This document shows positions 58,001 to 59,609 of a stretch of 64,000 nucleotides of DNA, piece after piece (within the stretch, counting starts at the first letter, position 1; each line of letters begins with the position of its first letter). Position numbers and translations under genes: made by a program. This DNA comes from Toxonevra muliebris (taxonomy: Eukaryota; Arthropoda; Insecta; Diptera; Pallopteridae), in assembly GCA_963691655.1 (NCBI GenBank), contig OY829329.1, positions 54,263,408 through 54,327,407 on the forward strand, written 5' to 3'. Below the pieces are notes generated by a model, which was not told the DNA's origin, did not search any database, and saw nothing but the letters and a program-made list of their open reading frames with translations.

Positions 58001-59609
58001 CCGCAGGTAGTGATAACATCTATCATATTATTTTGACAACGGATGGTCCACGATTGGGCAGCAGCACCGAGAATTATATAATTGTAAAAAGTCCAGAGGC
58101 GAGTTCAACGGAAGGTGAGTTTAAATTTTAGTTGGGTTCACTAGCGAGTCCAAAGCCCCCATTATGCAAGCTCCGGATTCACTAGTTGTTCCTACTTGCG
58201 GATTCAAACCCATTCCCCAATATCTTTGCTAATGAATTAAAAGAATTTTTGAAGTTGCGATAAATCTAAAACGGTGAATTTTTAGGATTTTGAATCCGCT
58301 AGTGATTATGAGCGTTTACGTTTCATTGATTACAAATTTTAAGTTTATACTATTTCTAATTTTTGTAGGCGTTCATCCAGGAACCCTCTATCTCAAATCC
58401 ACGCCACAGCCGCCATCAATCAATAATGATAATAGCGATACGGCTAGAATGGAAGCAATATCAATATCTCAAAGTACCACGGAAGGACCCTCAGAAATTT
58501 CATCAACAAGTGAATCCACACCGGCAGCATTAGAATCATCATCCTCATCTACTACGACAAGTCCAGATGAAACGCCGTCGCCGTCGTCGTCCTCATCAAC
58601 TACAGAAGCTACCGAATCATCATCACCGCCACCATCTAGTACCACTACAGATTATGGTAAGTCAACAACCGAAGTTATACAACATCAGCATCATGTAGAA
58701 GATGAAGAGACCGCAATGCCATTAGAAGCAAATCCCGCATATCCATCGCTACCAGGAGATGATTTCAGTCTTCGAGATGTCAATGTGAATTTTGAAACAG
58801 ATGATAATACCGAAGCTGAATTGAAAGATGAACAACGCAGCATTGCATATGATGCCTTAAAGAGTACGAAACATTTAGATGAACCCCACAACAGCAGTAG
58901 TAGTTACAATGTTATAGAAGGAAGCGGAGCAGGCGTTGTTCTAATGCAAAATCCGTATACTACAACAGACGGGAGTTATTTTGAAGGTAGTAGTAGTACA
59001 ACAGATTCCCCACTGTCTCCACAATTGCTCCCCGCAAAGGTGCCACTAATGTATTCAGCAGAAGATATTTCAGCAGAAACCGCAATCTCAAATAGCACCG
59101 ACTTTCAGTTGGAGAAAATTATGAGAGGTGCAGAAAATGATACAGGCGGTTCAGGTTCAGGTGCAGGAATTGATTTTATACAACAACCATCGTTGGAGGC
59201 GCTAATGGCGGGCAGTGGCAGTGGAAGTGGAGAAATCGTTGGACAAAATACTGGAACAGCAGAACAGCAAAAGAAAGCGAAACAACGTGAGCCCACAACA
59301 GCGAGACCAACACGAAAGCCAGCTACAGTTATAGATATTGATGAATTGGGTGACGCTGTAGCCTCAGGAGATGGCAGTGGTAAATCAGAACCAATTGAAG
59401 ATCCTAAATTGGATGTGGAAAGTTTAAAAGTAAATGAGAATCAAGAAGCTGGTGTGGCAAAACAAGATACTGCGGTCAAAGATGATATATTAACAGTAAA
59501 AACATTTAATCCAACAGAAGAAAGAGCGTTTGAAGAACAGGCTGCAATTGAGGACATAGCTGGAAGAAGACAAAAAATTCAACGATTGTATTTGCAAAGT
59601 TTCATTTAA
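3891..59609 (+). CDS. Secreted VWC-domain protein, seven coding exons, 965 aa
   Basis: This entry spans the joined gene; the exons are listed separately. Joining 3891-4035, 53273-53512, 53867-53980, 54195-54278, 56963-57064, 57143-58114 and 58369-59609 gives 2,898 nt with no internal stop, and every intron is phase 1 with GT/AG ends. Residues 1-48 form a signal peptide. Residues 49-128 are Gly/Ala/Pro-rich. Residues 129-166 are a six-cysteine half VWC-like module. Residues 167-228 are a full VWC domain with ten cysteines (168,188,191,193,200,205,211,220,221,227). Residues 229-965 are low-complexity Ser/Thr/Pro/Ala/Glu-rich sequence with Ser-Gly sites at 738, 814, 816, 835, 837, 839, 885 and 889. 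VWC domains are known from extracellular matrix proteins and BMP-binding proteins. A secreted matrix or proteoglycan role is inference, and no transmembrane segment or GPI signal is evident at the C-terminus. I could not name an orthologue. Confidence 0.85.
4036..7978. other. First part of intron 1, no gene or known element
   Basis: Sequence at about 5.16-6.45 kb is less AT-biased than its surroundings and may be old mobile DNA, but no motif was recognised. A GT microsatellite lies at about 7566-7608. The short open frames look random. Confidence 0.5.
7979..8272 (+). repeat. Degenerate tandem 12-mer (CAGACCAAAATT type)
   Basis: Units such as CAGACCAAAACC, CAGACCGAAAAT and CAGACCAAAGCC follow one another at roughly 10-14 bp. 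A short related piece lies at about 11000-11075 in the same orientation, and a long one at 32.7-33.2 kb in the opposite orientation. Confidence 0.7.
8273..10720. other. Intron sequence, no gene seen
   Basis: A block at about 8.70-9.22 kb is richer in CG dinucleotides (repeated GCGA and TTTGCGA words) than the rest, but could not be assigned. A purine-rich GAGA stretch lies at 10334-10362, next to GT-rich simple sequence. Confidence 0.45.
10721..10795 (-). mobile_element. tRNA-derived SINE head, fragment
   Basis: The minus strand reads GGTGGACGAGTGCTAGACTG (box A-like), then GTTTCGATTCCC (box B), ending AGATAGGGTTAA. It aligns with the + strand copy at 40.23 kb over about 60 bp, including ACTGGAGTTCCA. 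The internal Pol III boxes identify a tRNA-derived SINE rather than a functional tRNA, because no acceptor stem closes. Confidence 0.6.
10796..11756. other. Intron sequence with possible old repeat
   Basis: A short CAGACCAAAATT-type stretch lies at 11000-11075. From about 11400 the sequence has a wording common in dispersed insect repeats (GACCGATTGAAGTCATA, then repeated GGGTGTGGCACC), but the class was not decided. Confidence 0.35.
11757..12345. repeat. Cryptically simple TTTCTACTACT repeat region
   Basis: About 590 bp of degenerate TTTCTACTACTATT units. It begins with a 68-bp near-perfect direct duplication, with GTGTGGCACC at 11761 and again at 11829. Long Phe/Tyr/Leu/Thr open frames here are artefacts of the repeat. 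Confidence 0.8.
12600..12770 (-). pseudogene. LINE reverse transcriptase fragment
   Basis: The minus strand reads QGVTFDKNKAIS, resembling the YLGVTFD motif between the palm and thumb of non-LTR reverse transcriptases, followed by AKLMLKES after a stop. It is very short and broken. Confidence 0.35.
13250..13440 (-). pseudogene. LINE RNase H fragment
   Basis: The minus strand gives WMPSH and, one frame over, IAGNERADS. This matches the WVPGHxxIxGNExAD block of LINE-encoded RNase H, where the last Asp is catalytic. A frameshift separates the halves. It lies on the wrong side of the 12.6-kb RT fragment to be the same insertion. Confidence 0.5.
13441..15510. other. Intron sequence, no gene seen
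   Basis: AT-rich sequence with short random open frames; no repeat family recognised. Confidence 0.45.
15511..15949. mobile_element. MITE family A, copy 1, 439 bp
   Basis: The left end is AGCTGCGTTTTAATCGCTAG. The right end read inward is AGCTGCGTTTTATTCGCCAC. The interior shares long blocks with copy 2 at 42.33 kb (for example AACATTTTAATGGATCCCAG and ATACATAACTAGAAGCAAGT). It has no coding capacity. The target duplication is unclear. Confidence 0.7.
15950..16735. other. Intron sequence, no gene seen
   Basis: No recognised element. The GC content rises slightly towards the LINE-associated repeats that follow. Confidence 0.4.
16740..17340 (-). repeat. Degenerate tandem repeat of about 190 bp, 3' of LINE
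   Basis: Roughly three diverged units share CAATTTTCGAT-like words followed by TTTTGA, and TTTTTCTGAxTACAA. They lie directly downstream of the minus-strand LINE open frames, so they may be its 3' untranslated repeats. Confidence 0.45.
17465..18385 (-). pseudogene. LINE ORF2 C-terminus: RNase H and zinc knuckle
   Basis: The open frame at 17849-18385 contains an RNase H domain: TEVFAILD (Glu), GICSDSQAALKALA (Asp) and WVPGYCGIAGNELADKLAKE (Asp). The expected first Asp of TDGSK is lost (MSSK). The open frame at 17465-17725 carries the C-terminal CCHC-type knuckle CQLCLEDDDTTEHYLCSC and ends LLRFISETKKCE. A frameshift lies between the two. This is the 3' end of a 5'-truncated non-LTR element of a clade that carries RNase H; the clade was not determined. 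Confidence 0.8.
18386..20570. other. Intron sequence rich in trinucleotide microsatellites
   Basis: Trinucleotide runs (ATC, CAA, TTG) dominate 19.02-19.47 kb, and a 22-base poly-A is at 19573-19594. A degenerate hAT-like MITE is listed separately. No gene. Confidence 0.5.
19866..20024. mobile_element. Degenerate hAT-like MITE, 159 bp
   Basis: The left end CAAAACCGGATCC and right end read inward CACTAGCGGATCC resemble the CAGTGGCGGATCC terminus of other elements in this window. Inside each end is a G-rich stretch. No target duplication was found, so the boundaries are uncertain. Confidence 0.45.
20571..21466 (+). pseudogene. Non-LTR retrotransposon RT, 5'-truncated
   Basis: The piece starts abruptly at GPILFLIYINDLP, within the reverse transcriptase palm, then shows the catalytic YADDVKLFISH. 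A frameshift zone lies at about 20.9-21.0 kb. A thumb/C-terminal region follows: LEYGSIVWSPQYN, LNSRRTMLNVMFMTKLLNG and a Phe/Asn-rich end. The order and the abrupt 5' end fit target-primed insertion with 5' truncation. Jockey/CR1-like by general motif wording; this assignment is inference. Confidence 0.8.
21467..23026. other. Intron sequence after the LINE, no gene seen
   Basis: A GC-rich patch at 21.54-21.65 kb and a GCGTG word cluster at 22.10-22.21 kb stand out. A hAT-like end (GAATCCGCCAGTG) is at about 22.81 kb without a recognisable partner. Confidence 0.4.
23035..23970. mobile_element. hAT-type element, 936 bp, perfect 8-bp TSD
   Basis: The 8-bp duplication CATCATAC flanks both sides (23027-23034 and 23971-23978). 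The ends are CAAGGCCGTATTTAGGG and, read inward from the right, CAGGGCCGTAGCCAGAA. Eight-bp duplications are characteristic of hAT insertion. There is no transposase open frame, so it is non-autonomous. A 17-base poly-C lies at 23928-23944. A deleted relative is at 38.73 kb. Confidence 0.85.
23979..27086. other. Intron sequence, no gene seen
   Basis: AT-rich DNA. A near-repeat TTCTAGGCGAAAC occurs twice at about 26531-26560. Open frames are random. Confidence 0.45.
27087..27794 (+). pseudogene. Tc1/mariner-superfamily transposase, copy 1
   Basis: From the ATG at 27087 a single frame runs 235 codons with only one stop, at 27411 (codon 109). An N-terminal helix-turn-helix region precedes RKPGSGRKQR, a GRPR-like linker. 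The catalytic region has CIMDDETYVLADF with the first Asp, then LVWQAICSCGKRS. The sequence breaks off at LLPFIREHNVFI, before the second Asp and third acidic residue. It belongs to the same family as the copy at 38.1 kb, whose spacing suggests DD37E. It is inactive through truncation. Confidence 0.8.
27795..28249. other. Intron sequence between transposase relic and SINE
   Basis: No element was recognised. The 3' part of the transposase and a terminal repeat are missing here. Confidence 0.45.
28260..28973 (+). mobile_element. tRNA-derived SINE, about 290 bp, interrupted by hAT MITE
   Basis: The 10-bp duplication TAGTGCAACT flanks the element (28250-28259 and 28974-28983). The head has GGGTAGTGCACTAGACT (box A-like) and GGGTTCGATTCCCG (box B). 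A non-tRNA body follows and the tail is CTCTAACCTAACC. A 415-bp hAT MITE plus its 8-bp duplication splits the tail. Removing them leaves a SINE of about 291 bp. Confidence 0.82.
28535..28949. mobile_element. hAT-type MITE inside SINE, 415 bp
   Basis: The exact 8-bp duplication CTCTACAG lies at 28527-28534 and 28950-28957. The inverted ends are CAGAGCTGGGTA and CAGAGCTGGGTA. The interior consists of AATTCC/GGAATT-rich inverted words such as CAATTCCTTGTAATGGAATT. A truncated relative of the interior is at 56.51-56.71 kb in intron 4. Confidence 0.88.
28984..29732. other. Intron sequence, no gene seen
   Basis: No element recognised. Confidence 0.4.
29733..29925. repeat. Imperfect palindrome with TTAA MITE at its centre
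   Basis: The left arm begins GTTCAGTGACCTATAGTAGA and the right arm read inward begins GTTCAGCAACTTGTAATAGA. The centre is a 93-bp unit flanked by TTAA (29783-29786 and 29872-29875) with CCC/GGG ends. Confidence 0.5.
29926..32491. other. Intron sequence, no gene seen
   Basis: A cluster of GTTC/GAAC palindromes lies at 31.57-31.72 kb. A hAT-like right end (CCGCTACTG) is at about 30.48 kb without a partner. Confidence 0.4.
32500..33376. mobile_element. hAT-type element carrying degenerate 12-mer repeats, 877 bp
   Basis: The ends are CAGTGGCAGGTCC and, read inward, CAGTGGCGGATCT. The 8-bp flanks are CAGAGAGA and CAGAGAAA (7 of 8). The interior, from about 32.7 to 33.2 kb, is a tandem array of TCTGAATTTTGGT-like units, the reverse complement of the array at 7.98-8.27 kb. 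No transposase. Confidence 0.75.
33385..37398. other. Intron sequence, no gene seen
   Basis: Notable patches are a CG-rich segment at 33.86-33.95 kb, a TTTGACA-rich segment at 34.54-34.79 kb and CAA/CAG-rich simple sequence at 35.10-35.35 kb. Confidence 0.4.
37522..37664. repeat. Two-copy tandem duplication of about 72 bp
   Basis: TTAAGATTTCAAGTAATAAA through to CAGAACAAAATTTTCTTTC is repeated almost identically, differing by a small indel in the A-run. It looks recent. Confidence 0.85.
37785..37965. repeat. Degenerate minisatellite, first segment
   Basis: Units resemble GGAATGATTTCGTAACAAAG with variable spacing. The same units resume at 39415-39555 and 40844-40960, so the array was split by the transposase element and by a hAT insertion. 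Confidence 0.65.
38100..39160 (+). pseudogene. Tc1/mariner-superfamily (DD37E-like) transposase, copy 2
   Basis: The piece starts at NTGSGRKKG, so the N-terminal helix-turn-helix is missing. It has MIMDDETYVKADFNQVPGQ with the first Asp, a Gln-to-stop change at 38516 (VW*AIC) and frameshifts, then FLWPDLVICHYGK with the second Asp. A 313-bp hAT MITE interrupts it at 38725-39037. Beyond the MITE it continues NPPNCPEPRPIKKYWAIMK. The usual PELRPIE is PEPRPIK, so the catalytic Glu is Lys. Counting from the second Asp puts 37 residues before that position, which is why DD37E is proposed. Confidence 0.82.
38725..39037. mobile_element. hAT-type MITE inside transposase, 313 bp
   Basis: The exact 8-bp duplication GTACAAAT lies at 38717-38724 and 39038-39045. 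The ends are CAACGCCGTATTTAGGG and, read inward, CAGGGCCGTAACCAGGA. It is an internally deleted relative of the 936-bp element at 23.04 kb and shares stretches such as AATAATATTTATTTGAAAAA. Confidence 0.88.
39415..39555. repeat. Degenerate minisatellite, second segment
   Basis: Units such as TTTCATAACAAAGTG and TTTCGTAATAAAGTG continue the array of 37.79-37.97 kb and stop at the target duplication of the next hAT element. Confidence 0.65.
39780..40240 (+). pseudogene. Jockey-like reverse transcriptase fragment
   Basis: Broken frames give MILKPNKPENS, YRPISLLPISSKIFE, VKDGVPQGSVLGSALYSIF and YPDDTAILASN in the right order for a non-LTR reverse transcriptase palm. The catalytic (F/Y)ADD is YPDD. 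The copy is truncated at both ends. The ILKP and YRPISLLP wording fits the Jockey clade. Confidence 0.75.
40229..40330 (+). mobile_element. tRNA-derived SINE head, fragment
   Basis: CGTGGAAAAGTGCTTGACTG (box A-like), ACTGGAGTTCCA and GGTTCGATTACC (box B), then AGATGGGGTTAA. It is the same family as the minus-strand copy at 10.72 kb. Confidence 0.6.
40844..40960. repeat. Degenerate minisatellite, third segment
   Basis: Units such as GGAATAAATAATTTCGTATCGAAA resume immediately after the hAT element, confirming that it was inserted into the array. Confidence 0.6.
41085..42327. other. Intron sequence, no gene seen
   Basis: AT-rich DNA with TTATTG-type simple sequence at 41.67-41.76 kb. Confidence 0.4.
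42328..42687. mobile_element. MITE family A, copy 2, 360 bp
   Basis: The ends are AGCTGTGTTTTATTCGCCAG and, read inward, AGCTGCGTTTTATTCGCCAC. It shares most of its interior with the copy at 15.51 kb and has several internal deletions. Confidence 0.72.
42830..43117. repeat. Degenerate minisatellite (GTTCTGTAGGTGAAG type), left part
   Basis: Variants of GTTCTGTAGGTGAAGAA repeat about every 15-24 bp, and one 27-bp stretch containing GTGTAGGTGAGTGAAACAG is exactly doubled. The array resumes at 44160. Confidence 0.75.
43118..43604. mobile_element. TTAA-flanked MITE (piggyBac-like) inside minisatellite
   Basis: The left flank is TTAA at 43118-43121, followed by CCCTTTCAGTACAT. The right end read inward is CTCTTTCAGTATAT. 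The right TTAA is split by a second insertion and is completed at 44156-44159, where the minisatellite continues. Confidence 0.72.
43605..44155. mobile_element. PIF/Harbinger-type MITE, 551 bp, TTA TSD
   Basis: TTA lies at 43602-43604 and 44156-44158. The inverted ends are TGCTATAAACACAACCAAAG and TGTTATAAACACAACCAAAG, continuing into GCAGCCGGCC. A 3-bp TTA duplication with long inverted repeats fits PIF/Harbinger. No transposase is present. Confidence 0.8.
44160..44490. repeat. Degenerate minisatellite, right part
   Basis: AGAAGTTCCGTAGCTGATAA and similar units continue the array interrupted at 43117. Confidence 0.72.
44796..45051. mobile_element. MITE family B, copy 1, 256 bp
   Basis: Inverted ends of about 50 bp start CATATCGCTTATTTACTAAA and, read inward from the right, CGTATCGCTCATTTACTAAA. 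TA flanks both sides (44794-44795 and 45052-45053), which fits a Tc1/mariner-type MITE. The second copy is at 51.55 kb. Confidence 0.8.
45080..45257. mobile_element. MITE family C, copy 1, 178 bp
   Basis: The ends include TTACTCCGTAGTTCGATTCG and, read inward, TTACTCTGTAGTTGGATTCG. The interior is rich in TTCGAATTCGAA-like words. The second copy is at 52.17 kb. No clear target duplication. Confidence 0.7.
45258..47775. other. Intron sequence, no gene seen
   Basis: AT-rich DNA with ATACA and CAA/CAG simple repeats at 46.42-46.57 kb. Confidence 0.4.
47776..47949. repeat. Inverted repeat, arms about 65 bp
   Basis: The left arm runs from GTATTAACTAACACAAG through GTGAAACTTCTTGTGAACTA to about 47840. 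The right arm from 47883 is its near-perfect reverse complement. The spacer is about 42 bp. It could be a small foldback or MITE. Confidence 0.8.
48356..48420 (-). pseudogene. LINE C-terminus scrap
   Basis: The minus strand reads EHLSSLTPQDLLIFI, nearly identical to EHLSSLTPQDLLRFI at 55.82-55.86 kb on the + strand. Only this end was recognised. Confidence 0.5.
48421..49650. other. Intron sequence, no gene seen
   Basis: No recognised element. A short TG microsatellite lies at about 49117-49131. Confidence 0.4.
49651..50920. mobile_element. Foldback-type inverted repeat element, about 1.27 kb
   Basis: Two long arms meet at a 9-bp spacer (50365-50373). The outer arms match at roughly three quarters to four fifths of positions by eye. 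The inner 143 bp (50291-50433) match much better, with GACAGACGTCAG and AAAAAAGGGCGTCACTT on both sides. Each arm contains a TTAACCCATT...AATGGGTTAA unit (49792-50229 and 50501-50815) in mirror order. The right arm lacks about 120 bp. No open frame. Confidence 0.82.
50921..51549. other. Intron sequence, no gene seen
   Basis: A GA microsatellite follows the foldback at 50.93-50.95 kb. Nothing else recognised. Confidence 0.4.
51550..51804. mobile_element. MITE family B, copy 2, 255 bp
   Basis: The ends are CATATCGCTCATTTACTAAA and, read inward, CATATCGCTCATTTACTAAA, continuing as AGACTGTCATAA. The left flank is TA and the right flank is TT. Close in sequence to the 44.80-kb copy along the whole length. 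Confidence 0.82.
51805..52170. other. Intron sequence between two MITEs, no gene seen
   Basis: AT-rich, without recognised features. Confidence 0.4.
52171..52349. mobile_element. MITE family C, copy 2, 179 bp
   Basis: The ends are GGGGGGTTACTCTGTAGTTC and, read inward, GGGGGTTACTCTGTAGTTGG. It matches the copy at 45.08 kb over its whole length. Confidence 0.75.
52350..53272. other. End of intron 1, no gene seen
   Basis: CT-rich and CCAA-rich simple sequence precedes the acceptor of coding exon 2. The open frames here are compositional. Confidence 0.5.
53273..53512 (+). CDS. Coding exon 2: Gly/Ala-rich N-terminal segment
   Basis: This exon encodes residues 49-128. The acceptor is TATTTATTTCAG and the donor is CAAG|GTGAGT. 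It starts VPTDSGIGVGGGG and has a run of glycines encoded by mixed GGN codons, followed by an Ala/Pro/Thr-rich part with no recognised domain. The N-terminus of the mature secreted protein should lie here. The minus-strand open frame over the same bases (53241-53648) is a shadow produced by the GGN repeats. Confidence 0.85.
53867..53980 (+). CDS. Coding exon 3: half VWC-like cysteine module
   Basis: This 38-residue exon (129-166) starts GQCLMDGVLVTG and ends CCPDYKC. It has six cysteines (131,145,151,160,161,166) and the CCPxYxC ending typical of the C-terminal half of VWC domains. The N-terminal CxxC-containing half is missing, so it is a partial or divergent module. Its acceptor (CATCGTAG) follows a CT microsatellite, and the donor is GTAAGT at 53981. 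Phase 1 on both sides makes it skippable without a frameshift. Confidence 0.85.
54195..54278 (+). CDS. Coding exon 4: N-terminal half of VWC domain
   Basis: This exon encodes residues 167-194, beginning DCEKDGKTYLNGDK and ending CTVCYCQ. The CxxxGxxYxxG start and the CxxCxC motif are diagnostic of VWC. The acceptor is CACTATAG and the donor is CAAG|GTAAGT. The domain is completed by the next exon, 2.7 kb downstream. Confidence 0.88.
55320..55891 (+). pseudogene. LINE ORF2 C-terminus with zinc knuckle, in intron 4
   Basis: An open frame of 153 codons (55324-55785) includes TTISEWVDLTHNRKWEEL and the knuckle CASCGLEEECEKTADHFLSV. After a stop at the end of CQI, IFGARVLGNEHLSSLTPQD and LLRFISRSGRF continue to 55891. 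This wording marks the region after RNase H in LINEs that carry it. It lacks RT and RNase H and is in the same orientation as the host gene. The RxKxxxR-like upstream stretch is not diagnostic. Confidence 0.75.
56510..56712. repeat. Relic of the 28.5-kb hAT interior
   Basis: CAATTCCATTACCTA, GATTACAATTCCTTG and ACTAAGGAATTGAAA occur in the same order as inside 28535-28949. The terminal CAGAGCTGGGTA was not found. Confidence 0.6.
56963..57064 (+). CDS. Coding exon 5: C-terminal half of VWC domain
   Basis: This exon encodes residues 195-228, starting GGEILCSSVTC and ending CCPEYDNCP. The acceptor is TTCTTGCCAG and the donor is CTG|GTGAGC. With exon 4 it gives the ten-cysteine VWC pattern. The following 78-bp intron has no stop in frame, so read-through into exon 6 is also possible. 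Confidence 0.87.
57065..57142 (+). other. Intron 5, 78 bp, in-frame and stop-free
   Basis: The intron has a GTGAGC donor and a TTCCATAG acceptor. Its length is a multiple of three and it has no stop in the gene frame, so retention would insert 26 residues (Lys/Thr/Phe-rich) between the VWC domain and the tail. A poly-A run of 15 follows the donor. Confidence 0.7.
57143..58114 (+). CDS. Coding exon 6: Thr/Ala-rich extracellular region
   Basis: This exon encodes residues 229-552. It has N-glycosylation sequons near its start (PNTTVNTT), a Thr-rich stretch (SSTTTTTTAAEPQ) that looks mucin-like and O-glycosylatable, then an Ala/Ser/Glu/Asp-rich sequence with no cysteine. No known domain was recognised. 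The acceptor is TTCCATAG and the donor is GAAG|GTGAGT at 58115. Reading through the donor would add four residues and a stop at 58129-58131, giving a short form ending GEFKF. Confidence 0.85.
58139..58304. mobile_element. hAT-like MITE inside intron 6, 166 bp
   Basis: The ends are CACTAGCGAGTCCAAAG and, read inward, CACTAGCGGATTCAAAA. They resemble the CAGTGGCGGATCC family. No 8-bp duplication was found. The MITE occupies two thirds of the 254-bp intron. Confidence 0.55.
58369..59609 (+). CDS. Coding exon 7: Ser-rich acidic tail with Ser-Gly sites, stop
   Basis: This exon encodes residues 553-965 and ends LYLQSFI then TAA at 59607-59609. The first half is Ser/Thr/Pro-rich and the second half is acidic. 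Ser-Gly repeats occur in acidic or glycine-rich contexts: EGSGAG, GGSGSGAGIDF, AGSGSGSGE and SGDGSGKSE. Such sites are where xylosyltransferase starts glycosaminoglycan chains in known proteoglycans; actual modification is inference. There is no cysteine in this exon. An internal GTAAGT at 58657 is a strong unused or alternative donor. Confidence 0.85.
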
